Part shown: one piece after another, positions 12,290 to 22,600 of the stretch
Position numbering within the stretch: position 1 is the stretch's first letter
How the letters are laid out: each line of letters starts with the position of its first letter
Assembly (NCBI GenBank): GCA_021234155.1
Contig: JAJEKV010000013.1
Location: forward strand, 6,266,187 to 6,330,186
Direction of reading: 5' to 3'
Length of the DNA: 64,000 nucleotides
From: Isoetes taiwanensis
Lineage: Eukaryota; Streptophyta; Lycopodiopsida; Isoetales; Isoetaceae
The notes under the pieces: generated by a model
What the model was told of the DNA's origin: nothing
Seen by the model: only the letters and a program-made list of their open reading frames with translations
The model's database searches: none
Program-made: the position numbers and the translations under genes

Positions 12290-14360
12290 GTATATGGATT
12301 TACAAATTATTAATCCGTTGATACATTTTGCAGTTGATAATAAAGCATGACGAGGTTTTTTGAAAGGATCTTTGAGCACTTTTGTGTACTTTTGGAACTA
12401 TTTTTATACAATTGTGATCTAAGTTTTATTTTTATGCCATGCAAATCATTTGAAGTTAATGATTCAGCTTGAAAGCCTGAGCAATGTAGCATTAACGTCT
12501 TTGTTTGGCATCTCTAGCACAATTTTCTCTTCATTCGAAAGTCTTGAGATGAATGCTCATAACAAATTTCAGCTTCCTTCACATCTTTTTGGAGACTCTT
12601 GATTTTGTTGGACTATCTAGCATATTGCGTTCATTCCATGATATCACAACTCTTGGTGTTTTTGGAATTTGTATATCAAGCTGCATTATTCAGTGACTTT
12701 TTTAAATAAGTAGGTGGAATCTTTTCAAATTAGACGAAAGTATTACATTGTTATGCTCAGATTACACCACAATTAACTACAACAAACAACAAAAATTTCA
12801 CTAAAATTTAGCCTTAAAGGCCATCTCAATTGATCACATGCATGTAAACTTAAGACTTAAGTCTGGCCACTACAGAAGCCATTTATCTGAGGGCACCATG
12901 CAATGTCACTCATTTAAGAATAAACATTTTGGCTATGCATGTGTATCTACCTATGCTTGCATGCAAGTGATTTGCACTAAAAGGGACCTATCACTAAAGG
13001 CACACATGCACACTAAAGGCACACTGCTTATGTCTACAACATTTGCAACCCACGTACTGCAAGAAAGTATCCAAGTCTGCAATATGTTATAAAGCCTAAA
13101 CCAACTACTTGAGCAAATCTAAAGCATCTGAGACTAATTAAATCATCAACCATTTTTACATAGGAACAATCTTGCAGCCTATTCTTTGGCACAATATACC
13201 ACTATCATACTCAGAAAATATTACCCATGTTTTTCCTATTATGCAAGCTTATCTATCATCAATTTATTTAGATCAACAAACTCTTTTCTAAGTTGTTAAA
13301 CTTCTTTTACAAACACCAATAATGTTATCTTTCCATGGAGGAGTTGGAAGCATGATAAGTAAATATGAAGAAAAAAGAAGAAGTGTAAGGGCAAATGTTT
13401 GAATAGGTATAATAGCATTGTCACAAATATAGCAACTCCTCCTTAAGTACATTGTCAAATATATTCGCATTTTATTGGTTTCGTTCCATGGAGAATCTCT
13501 TCCCAGATCTGTGCTTTTAGTTGCAACTCCACTTTGGAGTTTCTGATTGCCTCAATGAGCAGATCATACGGATTCAAGATCCATCATATGGTTGTCAAGT
13601 GGCAAGATGATGTCATTAGACCTCAAGTGGCAAGATGATGTGAACCTTCAACATCAATTGAAAAAAATATTGAACTCTACATAGCATCGGTTTCTCTAGC
13701 ATAAAATTTACCTATGAATGCCTCTTTTGTGGTGTATTTTCCTCTTCCAATATATAATATCTATGAGAGCATGGAAGGTCTAAACACATATAGCACCTAC
13801 TGGGCAGTACTATAGATTTTCCTAGGTATAGAGATTTACCACATGTAAACAATTATTTTCTCACTCTTCTAATGGGTACTTATACCATCCACCATGCCCA
13901 TATTCCTATGCACAAGTGGGTTGCTAAAGACGTGTTAGAGAGAGACTTGAATTGGAGTACGACTTTTGAGTTATCATCTGTGTTTGTTGAATGATGATTA
14001 TTGGGAATAGATGAATTTGTCAGGATATGGTGGCCATATAAGTTGCTTTATGTGACATAGACTTCACAATCATGAGTGTGGAGCCCCTTCATTCTCTAAG
14101 AAATCATTGGCACCAAGTTCATAAGCATGCTTTTTCTCTTCTCACCATAAACAATTGGATGAATGCACTTAAAATGCTTTAGAAGACTACTCGTATTCCT
14201 ATGAAGCCAAAGCATCCCTGCCGAAGTCGGCGCCGCCAATCTGAGTGGCATAATATAGCCTAGAGTTGCTAAAATTTAGGTCTGAAGAGAGGGTTTATTG
14301 ACGGCCGCAAGAAGCGTTAGTGGAGAAAGAATCACATGGTGTTAATATATTTAATTAGTC
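12290..14360. other. Unassigned AT-rich DNA
   Basis: No supported gene. Short local duplications are present, for example CAAGTGGCAAGATGATGT at 13,596 and again about 27 bp further on. CACACTAAAGGCACAC-type words repeat near 13,000-13,030. Confidence 0.6.
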
Positions 14361-14379
14361 TAAAGTAGTATTTGTCTAT

Positions 14380-14860
14380 CTAAAGTCAAGGAAAGGGGAG
14401 TGCTCAAGGCTACCAGATTAAGAAAATACATGAAAGACAAAATGTGGGGAAAGGAAACCAAGAGGAAGTTCTCAAGGTGACCCATGGGGGGGAGGAACCA
14501 GGAGGAAGATCTCAAGGTGACCAGATTAAGAAAGCAAGGAAAGGCGACATAACGTATAGAGACGCGATGGATGCCGACAAGCTGAATGATTAGGTAAATA
14601 CGACGTATGGACGATGAAAGGGTATGGACATGAAGATATAAAGAGATAGAGGCGAATGGAGATAAAGATACGGGTCTAGGGTATAGGGCAAGAATAGGAC
14701 AGGGCATATATATACTGAAGACAAGGTGGAATACAACAATACCAGCTCATGGGATACATACACAGCACCAACATACGAGGTAAAGATACGTATGTAGGGT
14801 CTAAGGCAAGAATGACAGGGGCATATATACTGTATATAATGGGCATGAGACGAGATGAGG
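14380..14860. repeat. Purine-rich imperfect tandem duplications
   Basis: Two sets of repeats are visible. TCTCAAGGTGACC with AGATTAAGAAA and its variants recur at about 14,402-14,425, 14,471-14,483 and 14,511-14,535. A longer unit beginning GTAAAGATAC or ATAAAGATACG and continuing GGGTCTA-GGCAAGAAT-GACAGGGGCATATATAC occurs at about 14,660-14,718 and again at 14,780-14,832. No coding function is visible. Confidence 0.6.
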
Positions 14861-15232
14861 TGACGTAGGACCACGTGGGCTACAACGTTACCTATGGAGG
14901 GAGGGTTTCTCTCAACGATACGAAATTGTTGTGATAAGAACAGCGAATATATATCGGTCGTCCTCTCGCGAGAATCTCAATCCAATGGAGTGGAGACGTA
15001 GCATTTCATGAGATACACGCAAAACAACAATGTATGAGGCGAGGTATGGAATGTGAAAGCGACGTCATCACAGAACGAGGGGTAGTTGTGCTAGATGTTA
15101 TAATGGGGGATAACATGTCAACTTAAAAATGGGCTTCAAGGTAGGGCCCATTCTTGTTGTGGAGGCCATTCTCTTTCTAGGGCGGGTCCCACATAGGCAT
15201 TCTCTCTCTAGGGAAGACTTAGTTTTTATATT
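14861..15232 (+). promoter_or_regulatory. Promoter region of the small basic gene
   Basis: In order: a TGACGT bZIP core at 14,861-14,866, a perfect G-box CACGTG at 14,872-14,877 (in CCACGTGGGC), a site II core TGGGCT at 15,130-15,135, a reversed site II in GGGCCCA at 15,144-15,150, and a TATA-like TTTTTATATT at 15,223-15,232. The order and spacing are typical of a plant RNA polymerase II promoter. The start site would be near 15,250-15,270, ahead of a CTCTCTCTCTTTCTCT stretch, itself a common plant leader feature. Regulation by bZIP/bHLH and TCP factors is inference from motifs only. Confidence 0.5.
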
Positions 15233-15352
15233 CTCCCATCAGACCTGCTTTCAGTGTCAAACAAGGCCTCTCTCTCTTTCTCTGCCTTAAAACAGTGTGC
15301 GCCTCTCTTTGCTGCAGATCTTCGTGCATTGCCCTTTCAATCAGGCTCATAA

Positions 15353-15379
15353 ATGCGCTTCTGCTTCTCCAATCCTTGA
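15353..15379 (+). promoter_or_regulatory. Upstream ORF of 8 codons in the leader
   Basis: The first ATG after the presumed start site opens MRFCFSNP and then a stop. After it no ATG occurs in any frame for about 400 nt until the main start at 15,786. A single short uORF followed by an ATG-free leader fits a real 5' UTR, possibly with translational control. Confidence 0.4.
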
Positions 15380-15542
15380 TTCTGCTGCCTTTTTTGTCTG
15401 ATTCTACATCTATTCGAGAATCTAAGCCTTCCCTTGCATTAAAAGCTTTACCATTTTCGCCCTTTCACCTGTCCTTCCCAACTCCGGTGGCATCGTAGTA
15501 TTTAAATCCGACAATTTTTAGTTCTTTAGCATCCTTCTTCAG

Positions 15543-15735
15543 TTTCAAGTATTGGGCTCCTCAGTTCGAAGCAGTTCCGGATTTCTACAGAAAGATTTGG
15601 GCGTTGACAACCCTAATCTGATATCTTCTATCTTTTCACGTATTGGGTTTGCCAGTTTCGGATTTTCAAATATTCTGTTCCCCAGCTCCGGATTCGTACA
15701 CAAAGATTTGGGCAAACCCTAATCTGATACAGATT
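15543..15735 (+). repeat. Tandem duplication (about 110 bp) in the leader
   Basis: TTCCGGATTTCTACAGAAAG then ATTTGGGCG and AACCCTAATCTGATA (from 15,575) recurs as CTCCGGATTCGTACACAAAG then ATTTGGGCAAACCCTAATCTGATA (from 15,686). The preceding TTTCAAGTATTGGG words also recur at 15,636 and 15,664. The offset is about 111 bp. It lengthens the leader without adding an ATG. Confidence 0.75.
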
Positions 15736-15785
15736 TGCCCTATCTTCCTTTGTTCCAAGTATCTCAGAAGGATTCAGGAAAAAAA

Positions 15786-16091
15786 ATGGGAGATCGATCC
15801 AGTTATAAGAAGAATAATAAAACAAGTAGCCGAAGAAGGTGCAGATTTCTTCGCCTTCCTCGCATGAGAATCAGAATCTGTTCTAGAGTGCATATTATTT
15901 ACAGGATCAGAGAACTCTGTCTTCGTTTCTTGGTTGGAAAGAGTTCTTGCCCTTCTAGCTTTTCATTTCGTGGAGTTCTAAGCGAGCCCTGTTCAGCCAG
16001 AAGCTCTTCCTTTTATGAAGACGCCATTGCAGACTGCATCAAATTTATCAAACAATCTGCTGCTGCAGACACGAGGCCTCTGATCTACTGA
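15786..16091 (+). CDS. Small basic Arg-rich protein, candidate plant gene
   Basis: An ATG in good context (AAAAAATGGG) opens 101 codons to a TGA. The N-terminal third is strongly basic (Ser, Lys and Asn, then a run SRRRCRFLRLPRMRIRICSR). A middle part reads LCLRFLVGKSSCPSSFSF. The C-terminus holds SSSFYEDAIADCIKFIKQSA. I have a weak recollection of short Arg-rich plant proteins of unknown function ending in a similar F-Y-x-x-A-I-x-D-C-x-x-F-I-K segment, and cannot confirm it here. There is no signal peptide or membrane span, and the basic part could bind nucleic acid or target the nucleus. The frame can be extended upstream to 15,735 but only with a non-ATG codon, so 15,786 is the start. Support for a real gene comes from the promoter motifs, the ATG-free leader, and a 3' side with TGTA words and no further long ORF. 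It carries no sign of being transposon-derived. Confidence 0.55.
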   Translation: MGDRSSYKKNNKTSSRRRCRFLRLPRMRIRICSRVHIIYRIRELCLRFLVGKSSCPSSFSFRGVLSEPCSARSSSFYEDAIADCIKFIKQSAAADTRPLIY

Positions 16092-17470
16092 AAGATCAAA
16101 AGGGCGTGTTTTTTCTCCATGTCTGAGGATTTGCATCATTCAAAGATGCATCCCTTTCGATTTATGAGCAGTTGCATTGTGACAGAGTGAAGATTATTTG
16201 AGTATGTAATTTTGCTCATGACTTTGTGGACGACTCTGGCTCTTTTTTAGGCACTAAAAGAAGCCATTTTTGAGCTCTTCACAGATTCATGTGTTTATAC
16301 CATGTTTTTGGACCTGTATGTAGCCATTACAAGCCTGATCTTGTATGGCAGAGCTAAGAGCTTATTTACGCGTTAATGTACAAATTAGCACTCTAATGGA
16401 CAGATTCAACAGAGTTTTCCTTCTAGTTATGCTCTTCTACAGAAAATAGACCAGATCTAGCACTGTCATGAACAGATTCAATTTTTTTCTTCCTTTCCAT
16501 GCTGTAGCAGATTTTATTGACACTGTATGTAATCTGTGACATGTTAACATATGTACAGACATAGATCTAAATATCTGGAAGTAGATTTTATTCTTGCTTC
16601 AAGTTCATCCCTGTCATTATTTGATCCTCAATTCTATGCTTGTTCTCTGAGGTACTAGGAATGAAGCACATGCTTTTATTTATTATTTAAGTATGTTTGT
16701 TCTCTCGATTTTGTCAAGGCCAGATTTTGCATGCAAGATCTTAAGTGGAGAATCTAACTTGTTCAAGTTTAACAGAGAATTATCAACAGAATGAGCCGTT
16801 TTGGATTGTATGGAATCATCATTCTGATCTTTCAGGTTTTTTTTCTCTCTAAACGATGTCAGAGCCCAAAATTCTGCAGCTTTTTTCATGGTCTGGTTCA
16901 ATATTCTTTTGTCACTATTTAACTTGCATACAAACAAAACATAAAGGAAAGAAGTGGACAGCACTAGTTGTGAATTAAAAACCTTTTTGCACACCTCACT
17001 CAAGAAAATATTTCCCTTTTTTTTCACAAGTTTGACATTGACCCCTAAACCATGTAACATTTGTTGATTGTTGAGCATGCGGGTGTGGATCCCTCGTCGA
17101 ATTGTTAGCATTTTCATACCTACATAATTGCAATTGTCAATGTACTCCCGGACAAAAGAGCGTTCATGGAAATAAGTGTAACATTAAAATTTCAGTCATC
17201 GTTCTGCATGACCTCACTTTGGCAAATCAAATTTGTAAGCACTGTGTTTGTTTAATCATTCAAAGTCCAATTATTATTTGCTAAAACAGTCAAAGCTACT
17301 TCGAGACAAATTTTATGAATATCTGAAACGTGTGCCCCTAAATGATGTAAATTATTAATAAATATAAAAATGTTTATTATGTTAAAAGGTTTGCAAATTG
17401 CTAATGTGCAAACAAACCATTACATCAACTCATTTTCGTGTGTGTTAAATATATGAGAGCGTGTGCAAAG
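16092..17470. other. Likely 3' UTR, then unassigned DNA
   Basis: The first few hundred bases are T-rich with TGTATGTAATC-type words, as expected of a plant 3' UTR, though no canonical AATAAA is placed convincingly. A 144-codon minus-strand open frame at 16,683-17,117 has a translation I do not recognise and no supporting signals. I left it uncalled. Confidence 0.45.
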
Positions 17471-17679
17471 TTGAATATAGCCTTTGGCGATTTTCAAACC
17501 CAATTAATTTCATCCCCCATGCTCAAGAACAGAGAACTAATGAAACGTCATTTAGAATACTCTATAGAAACATGAAGAAATGCGATCGTGTCAAATTGTA
17601 ATCACAGCATGTAACCAACTCATAACCACACTGGCATTAGTCAATAATCAACTTGTGCATTTGTTCTTTGGGGGTCAGA

Positions 17680-17735
17680 AGAAGAAGAAGAGATCAAAGA
17701 AGAAGAAGAATAGAAGGAGAAGAAGGAAAAGAACA
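17680..17735. repeat. GAA/AGA-rich microsatellite
   Basis: Interrupted trinucleotide run of GAA and AGA inside repeat X. The counterpart lies at about 36,556-36,600. Confidence 0.85.
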
Positions 17736-17744
17736 AGCAATTTT

Positions 17745-18023
17745 TACATGCCACATTGGCAACATTTAATTGGACATAGGATGCACACACCACATCAACA
17801 TTGCTTTTACATCATGCCATATTGGCAGCACCTGATTGAATATATGATGCACACACCACACCATCATGCCACATTGGCAATATCTAATTGGATATATGAT
17901 GTACATACTACACCATCATGCACATTGGCAGCATCTGATTGAAGTATTATGCATGTACCATATCATTGTCATATTGGCAGCATCTGATTGGATATACGAC
18001 ACACACACACACACGCACGCATG

Positions 18024-18054
<31 letters not shown>

Positions 18055-19050
18055 GCACATGCCACATCGGCAACATACGCACATTGGCAACATCTAATTG
18101 AGACACCATCATGCATGTTGGAAACATATGACATACACACTACAGATGCACACACCACACTATCATGCCTCATTGGGAACATATGATGCACACAGCACAC
18201 CATGTCACATTGACAATACCTCATTAGATATTATCATGCACATACCACGCCAACATACCACATTGGCAACATCTAATTGGATACCATCATGCCACATTGG
18301 CAACACATAAAACGATATAACACACCTCATCCCTGCGATGCACACACCACACCATGCCACATTGGCAATATCTCATTAGATATTATCATGCACATACCAC
18401 GCCAACATACCACATTGGCAACATCTAATTGGACACCGTCATGCCACGTTGGCAACATAAAATGCATATACCACACTATCTTGTTGCATTGGCAACATCT
18501 AATTGAGCAAACATTTAATGCACATACCACACTATCATACCACAATAACGACATCTAATTGGACATACGATTCACACACTACAACAATATTGCTTTACGC
18601 AGCATACACATTATAAAGATCCGATTGATGTAAGGATGCACAATAACACACCATCCTGCCACATTGGCAACATCTAATTGGAGACCATCATGCCACATTT
18701 GTAGCATATGATGCACACACCACACTACTATATCATATATGACACACCTACCACACCATCATACCACTTGATAACATCTAATTGGACTTCATCTTGCCAC
18801 ATTGGCAAGATATAACTCACACACCACACCATCATGCCACATCGACAACATTCATATTGACAACATTTAAATTGGACACCATCATGCCACATTGGCAACA
18901 ACTATTGGATTCCATCATGCCATGCTGACAACATATGATGCACACACCACCTCTAATTGAATACCACTTGCCACATTGGCAACATTAGACACCAAAACAT
19001 CATGCCACATTGGCAACATCTAATTGGACAAGCATATGACGCATGCACTA
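17745..19050. repeat. Minisatellite with CCACATTGGCAACATCTAATTGG core
   Basis: About twenty or more degenerate copies of ATGCCACATTGGCAACATC followed by TAATTGGA and a variable linker ending in ACACCACACCATC. Unit length varies roughly from 35 to 60 bp. Units differ by many substitutions and indels, so the array is old. Long open frames across it are by-products of the repeat. Confidence 0.9.
18000..18058. repeat. (CA)n/(CG)n microsatellite
   Basis: Alternating purine-pyrimidine run of AC repeats broken by ACGC, ATGC and CGCGCG. It lies inside the minisatellite and is a potential Z-DNA tract. Confidence 0.9.
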
Positions 19051-19079
19051 TAACATCTAAAGAAGAATCTTAGCAATAC

Positions 19080-19223
19080 GACTGTTGACTTTGTAGGGGA
19101 ACAATGATCAACAGATTCCTCGACTTCTAAGCATTGAGAGATTAGTTTGTGATTTTCTTCGAGCAAAAACTGCAGAGCTTTGGGATCATCTTGTGACAAA
19201 CCAAATATTTCCAGAAAAATTTT
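19080..19223 (-). other. Exon-like open segment of 48 codons (repeat X, copy 1)
   Basis: On the minus strand a 144-nt frame runs from a possible acceptor (TAG before AAAATTTT) to a possible donor (GTATTG), with no stop. It includes SQDDPKALQFLLEENHKL and ISQCLEVEESVDHC. The counterpart at 36,944-37,087 has the same length, no indels and the same flanking AG and GT, but eight changed residues. Few of the differences are silent, so selection on the protein is not evident. I do not recognise the protein. It may be a captured host exon or a decayed ORF of the element. Confidence 0.4.
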
Positions 19224-19783
19224 CTACTCTGTGATTTGACGAAAGACAAGATCTTTGTATAAGATTATTCATTTTAAATAATGGAAGATTTGCAAGATCG
19301 AAGTGTTCAATTTTGCAATTTGATGGCAGCTTATAAGCTAGGTTTTAATGTTGCTTCAATCTAGAATATCACTCTCCTCGAGTGTCAGTTTTGAACAATT
19401 TTTAGTATGTTTGAAAGCCCCTGCAGTAGGCTTTCCAATGGTGTATGGCATTGGGCAATATTTGCTCTATTTCAGTCCTGGAATTGGGATCATCCATTTT
19501 GGCCTCCGCTATAAAATCTTCCTCGTAGTTTATTGCTTCTATGCCTCTCCAGCACTGTTTCCTAATGCGCATCTCAACCCTCTTGCCTATGCTCCTGCTC
19601 CTATGGATTTGCAACAAATTCCCCCTCTCTCTGTGGTTTATTGTATTCATCTCTACCTCCTACTAAGTGCCTTTGTCACTACCTCAGTTCCTTCTTCTCA
19701 TGCTCCCTCATCCTCTTCAAGCCTTTTGCCATTTCCTACTCTCCCTTATGTTCCATAAACTGCTTCTAACACCGTTGCTCTCT

Positions 19784-20320
19784 CATAAAAGTGCTTCAGT
19801 GACTTGATTAAGCGTCACATGACATTTGGTGTACGTTTTCGCATACACGAAAGAGTTGTAGGCTCTTGAAGATTGGAAGGATGTTCAATTAAATCTTGAT
19901 AGCATGTTCTATGAAGTAGAGGCATGATCTAATGCCTTTGTTCAAGCTGATGTCTGGGCTATGGAGATATATCATAGCACTAATTTGCAAAGTCTACACA
20001 ATCTAATATCTCATGCCGTTGCTCAAGTCTCACAAAAGTGCTTCAGTGACTAAATTGAGCATCATATGGCATTCAGTATACGTTCTACTCATGTTACTGC
20101 TGCTATGAACCTCATGATGGAGAATAAAAAAAAGGAGATTTTTGCATACATGAAAGAGTTGCAAGCTCTTGAAGATACGATGGATATTCAATTACATCTT
20201 GATAGCGTGTTCTATGAAGTAGAGGTGTGCTCTAGTGCCTTTGCTCAGGCTGATGTTTGGGCTGTGGGGATATATCATAGTAGTAATTTGCAAAGTCTAC
20301 ACAATCTAGTATCTCATATG
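19784..20320 (+). repeat. Tandem duplication, unit about 250 bp
   Basis: Both copies begin with AAAAGTGCTTCAGTGACT (near 19,787 and 20,035). They share CTTGATAGC-TGTTCTATGAAGTAGAG, GCTGATGT-TGGGCT and TTTGCAAAGTCTACACAATCTA. The second copy holds about 57 nt missing from the first. The second copy lies in an open frame (see next entry), while the first has stops in it. Confidence 0.85.
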
Positions 20321-20491
20321 GTAGTATGCCATTTCACTGGTCAGTTTCTTGATCTCAAAGGGGTGGCTTTTTGGTTGAAGCAACATGTTCAAAAAATGAA
20401 ATTGCCTCTGCATGAGTCTTTGAAAGTTCTACATAAACCAAACAATTATTTCTTAGTGATGTTTGGGTCCCCTAGTATGACAACTAGTTGA
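20066..20491 (+). other. Open frame of unknown identity, about 140 codons
   Basis: The frame starts at an ATG (MAFSIRSTHVTAAMNL) and includes YMKELQALEDTMDIQLHLDS and FAQADVWAVGIYHSSNLQS. It stops before a Gypsy integrase fragment 600 bp further on. It could be a scrap of a retroelement polyprotein. No motif was identified, and its upstream tandem partner is broken. Treat as hypothetical. Confidence 0.25.
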
Positions 20492-21097
20492 ATATGATGG
20501 GGATCCTTTATGCGGTGTTATATCTTGTATCGGTGCATATCCCTAGATTCTTGCCCAATAAGTCTGGTGCACATCGTATATCATCGTGGTTTACATTGGA
20601 GGACTTCCCTATTGAGCTACATGTCCTAGACTTCTTGGTCACCATTGCCAATGGATTAGAGCTGCATCTTGCCTATTCTATATATTTGTGTATTCCTTCT
20701 TGCTAAAGCCTCTCTCACAAAGTTTGTGGTTGTTAAGAGTTTTTCAATCTCTCTGTAGAGCCCTCATACTCTCTCTAGCTATACTTCTCAAATTTTCTCT
20801 CTCTATGCTTCAGCACTTCCTCTCTCTACACTCCACGCTTTCGGCCCATGCTCCTTTGCCAATCAAGCATCTCGCCCCATCTCTCTAGCATCCTCACACT
20901 CACTCTCTAGTGCACGCTCTAGAAAGAGAGGCGATAGAAAAACAACGTGTTTCCAATATGGAGACCCATATAACTGCTTGAGGATGACCTCTGCCTAGCA
21001 TACTCTGAAAGGCAATAGGATAGGGTACGACATGCTAATCTTTGGACTAGTCTAGATATCCAGTCCACTAGGATTGACACCATAACTCAAAACGATA

Positions 21098-21745
21098 CGT
21101 GGCAATCAATTGTGTCAGCAGACAAAGGTAGAATAGCTTCGAATCCCAAGTCTGCTTGAGCTTTTGGAAATTTCAGATGCTAAGGGTAAGGTCATCTGCA
21201 TGGACTTCATTACAAGACTTCCAAAAATACCAAAATCATGATGCCTTAATGGTGGTAGTAGACAAGTTGTACAAGATGGCACATTTCTTGCCATATAGAA
21301 TAGCGGATGACACATGGCAATCAATTGTGTCAGCAGACGAAGGTAGAATAGCTTCAAATCCCAAGTCTGCTTGAGCTTTTGGAAATTTCAGATGCTAAGG
21401 GTAAGGTTGTCATCTCCCATGTAATTCCCACATGACTTCCAATACCAAAAGGTCATGATGCCTTAATGGTGGTAGTAGACAAGTTGTACAAGATGGCACA
21501 TTTCTTGCCATATAGAATAGCGGATAGAATGCCATGTTGCTCTATACATGGTACGCCTAGAGCAATAGTGTCAGAACGCGATCCAAAGTTTATGAGCGCC
21601 CTATGGAAGGACTTCTTCAACACTACTAAGATGAAGCTTTGGATGAGCACATCCTATCATCCTTAGACGGATGGACAGATCGAGTGCACTAATATAATTT
21701 TGGAAGATATGTTACAAAATATGTTTGGAATAAGCAGTCTAAATG
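21098..21745 (+). pseudogene. Ty3/Gypsy integrase fragment with internal tandem duplication
   Basis: The frame at 21,466-21,666 reads MVVVDKLYKMAHFLPYRIAD, the start of the integrase catalytic core. It continues with HGTPRAIVSERDPKF (the D in the position of the second catalytic residue), then FFNTTKMKLWMSTSYHP, a stop in place of Gln, and TDGQIECTN with ILEDML. This matches the family's SYHPQTDGQ-E-N-LEDML signature. A unit of roughly 210-217 bp containing GATAC(G)TGGCAATCAATTGTG and the MVVVDKLYKMAHF codons is repeated in tandem (21,098-21,309 and 21,307-21,525). The reading frame is broken, there is no zinc-binding N-terminus, and RT is missing. Confidence 0.85.
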
Positions 21746-21839
21746 GGGGGAAGGGGGAGGGGATGCCCCTATCATACACCATGGAAAGGCCCTCCATCTA
21801 ACTCGGACCACTTGGCCAAGTGTCAGGGTGAAGGACACA

Positions 21840-22600
21840 GAGGTGTCATTCATCCCACGTCCTCTATGGGAATCCTATACAGTGGAAGCATACATACATA
21901 TTAGCACCTGGCAACCATACAGATAAATAATATACCACCACGAAGGGTGGTCCATCCATCATCAATACGAATAACAATATGAGGCCAATATACATAGAAA
22001 ATGCACCATAAATGAGGCTTCTACCCCGGGTTTAGACTCAAGGGGGTCGACTGACGGTCAGGGCACGCTAAAACATCCACCCCTTCCGGAGATGCAATCT
22101 CATGGAATCACCCTATGAGACTACTCCAAGTTACATCTCCCCAGTCCGATGAGGCAGATCAGAGAGGCGTCCCCTCCCCGGGCACAATGGAATTCTGGGT
22201 GTGCTAGATCTAAAGGTCGGCTCACCGCGTCCGTTCGAGTCTAGGACGTCCTTATAGGCATGTCTCCTGCATCCCAGGGAGTGTCAGACCCATATCTGGC
22301 CCCTTCAGTGACTAAAGCCAAAGATCCCATCCCTGTTTCACCATCATACCCGTTATCTGGTGCTGAATCACAACATAGCATCCTCAGCCATGTGGGCTCT
22401 TGTGCATAGGCTGCATTTAATGGGATCTAAGGGGTTATAGCTAGAGCATCTCTACTTTCTAGATGGCCTTTAGGTCTCTACCCCCCTTAACCCATACAAC
22501 ACAGGAGGACAGAAAGAGAACTATCACAGAACATCTTTCCATAATATTAAATAGAACATGAGATAAAGTCAAAGCAAACAACTACTCATATAAGGGTTAA
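21840..22600 (-). repeat. LTR-like fragment, third copy of the 58-60 kb insertion
   Basis: ACATCCACCCCTTCCGGAGA, then TCATGGAATCACCCTATGAGA and TTACATCTCCCC, correspond to 62,385-62,466 (ACACCTCCAGCCCCTCCCGGAGA, TCATGGTATCACCCGACGAGA, TTGCATCTCCCC). TTTAGGTCTCTACCCCCCTT corresponds to 59,295-59,315. It lies just after the Gypsy integrase scrap. Ends are not clear, and it has no coding content. Orientation is given relative to the minus-strand Gypsy pol at 56-64 kb. Confidence 0.65.

Larger units (their letters stand above)
17478..19225. repeat. Repeat X, copy 1 (long)
   Basis: This segment recurs in shorter form at 36,476-37,087. Both start GCCTTTGGCGATTTTCAAA and continue through CATGCTCAAGAACAG and GAAACGTCATTTAGAA. 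They pass through a GAA-rich stretch and the words CAAGCAATTTTTACATGCC, enter the same minisatellite, and end in the same 144-nt open segment. Copy 1 has about 115 bp (17,557-17,670) that copy 2 lacks, and a far longer minisatellite. The element type is unknown. No terminal repeats or RT/transposase are visible. Confidence 0.8.

Noticed and set aside
15295-15498. Open frame across the leader of the small basic gene (67 codons)
   Set aside because: It starts at GTG, not ATG, so it is not expected to be translated. The only ATG in the region opens the 8-codon uORF at 15,353.
16683-17117. Minus-strand 144-codon open frame
   Set aside because: The translation is Lys/Leu/Asn-rich without motifs. 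It has no promoter or partner and is expected at this frequency in AT-rich DNA.
17745-19050. Regular repeats resembling a CRISPR array
   Set aside because: Units are degenerate, of variable length and without distinct spacers. The context is eukaryotic and the array is a minisatellite inside repeat X.
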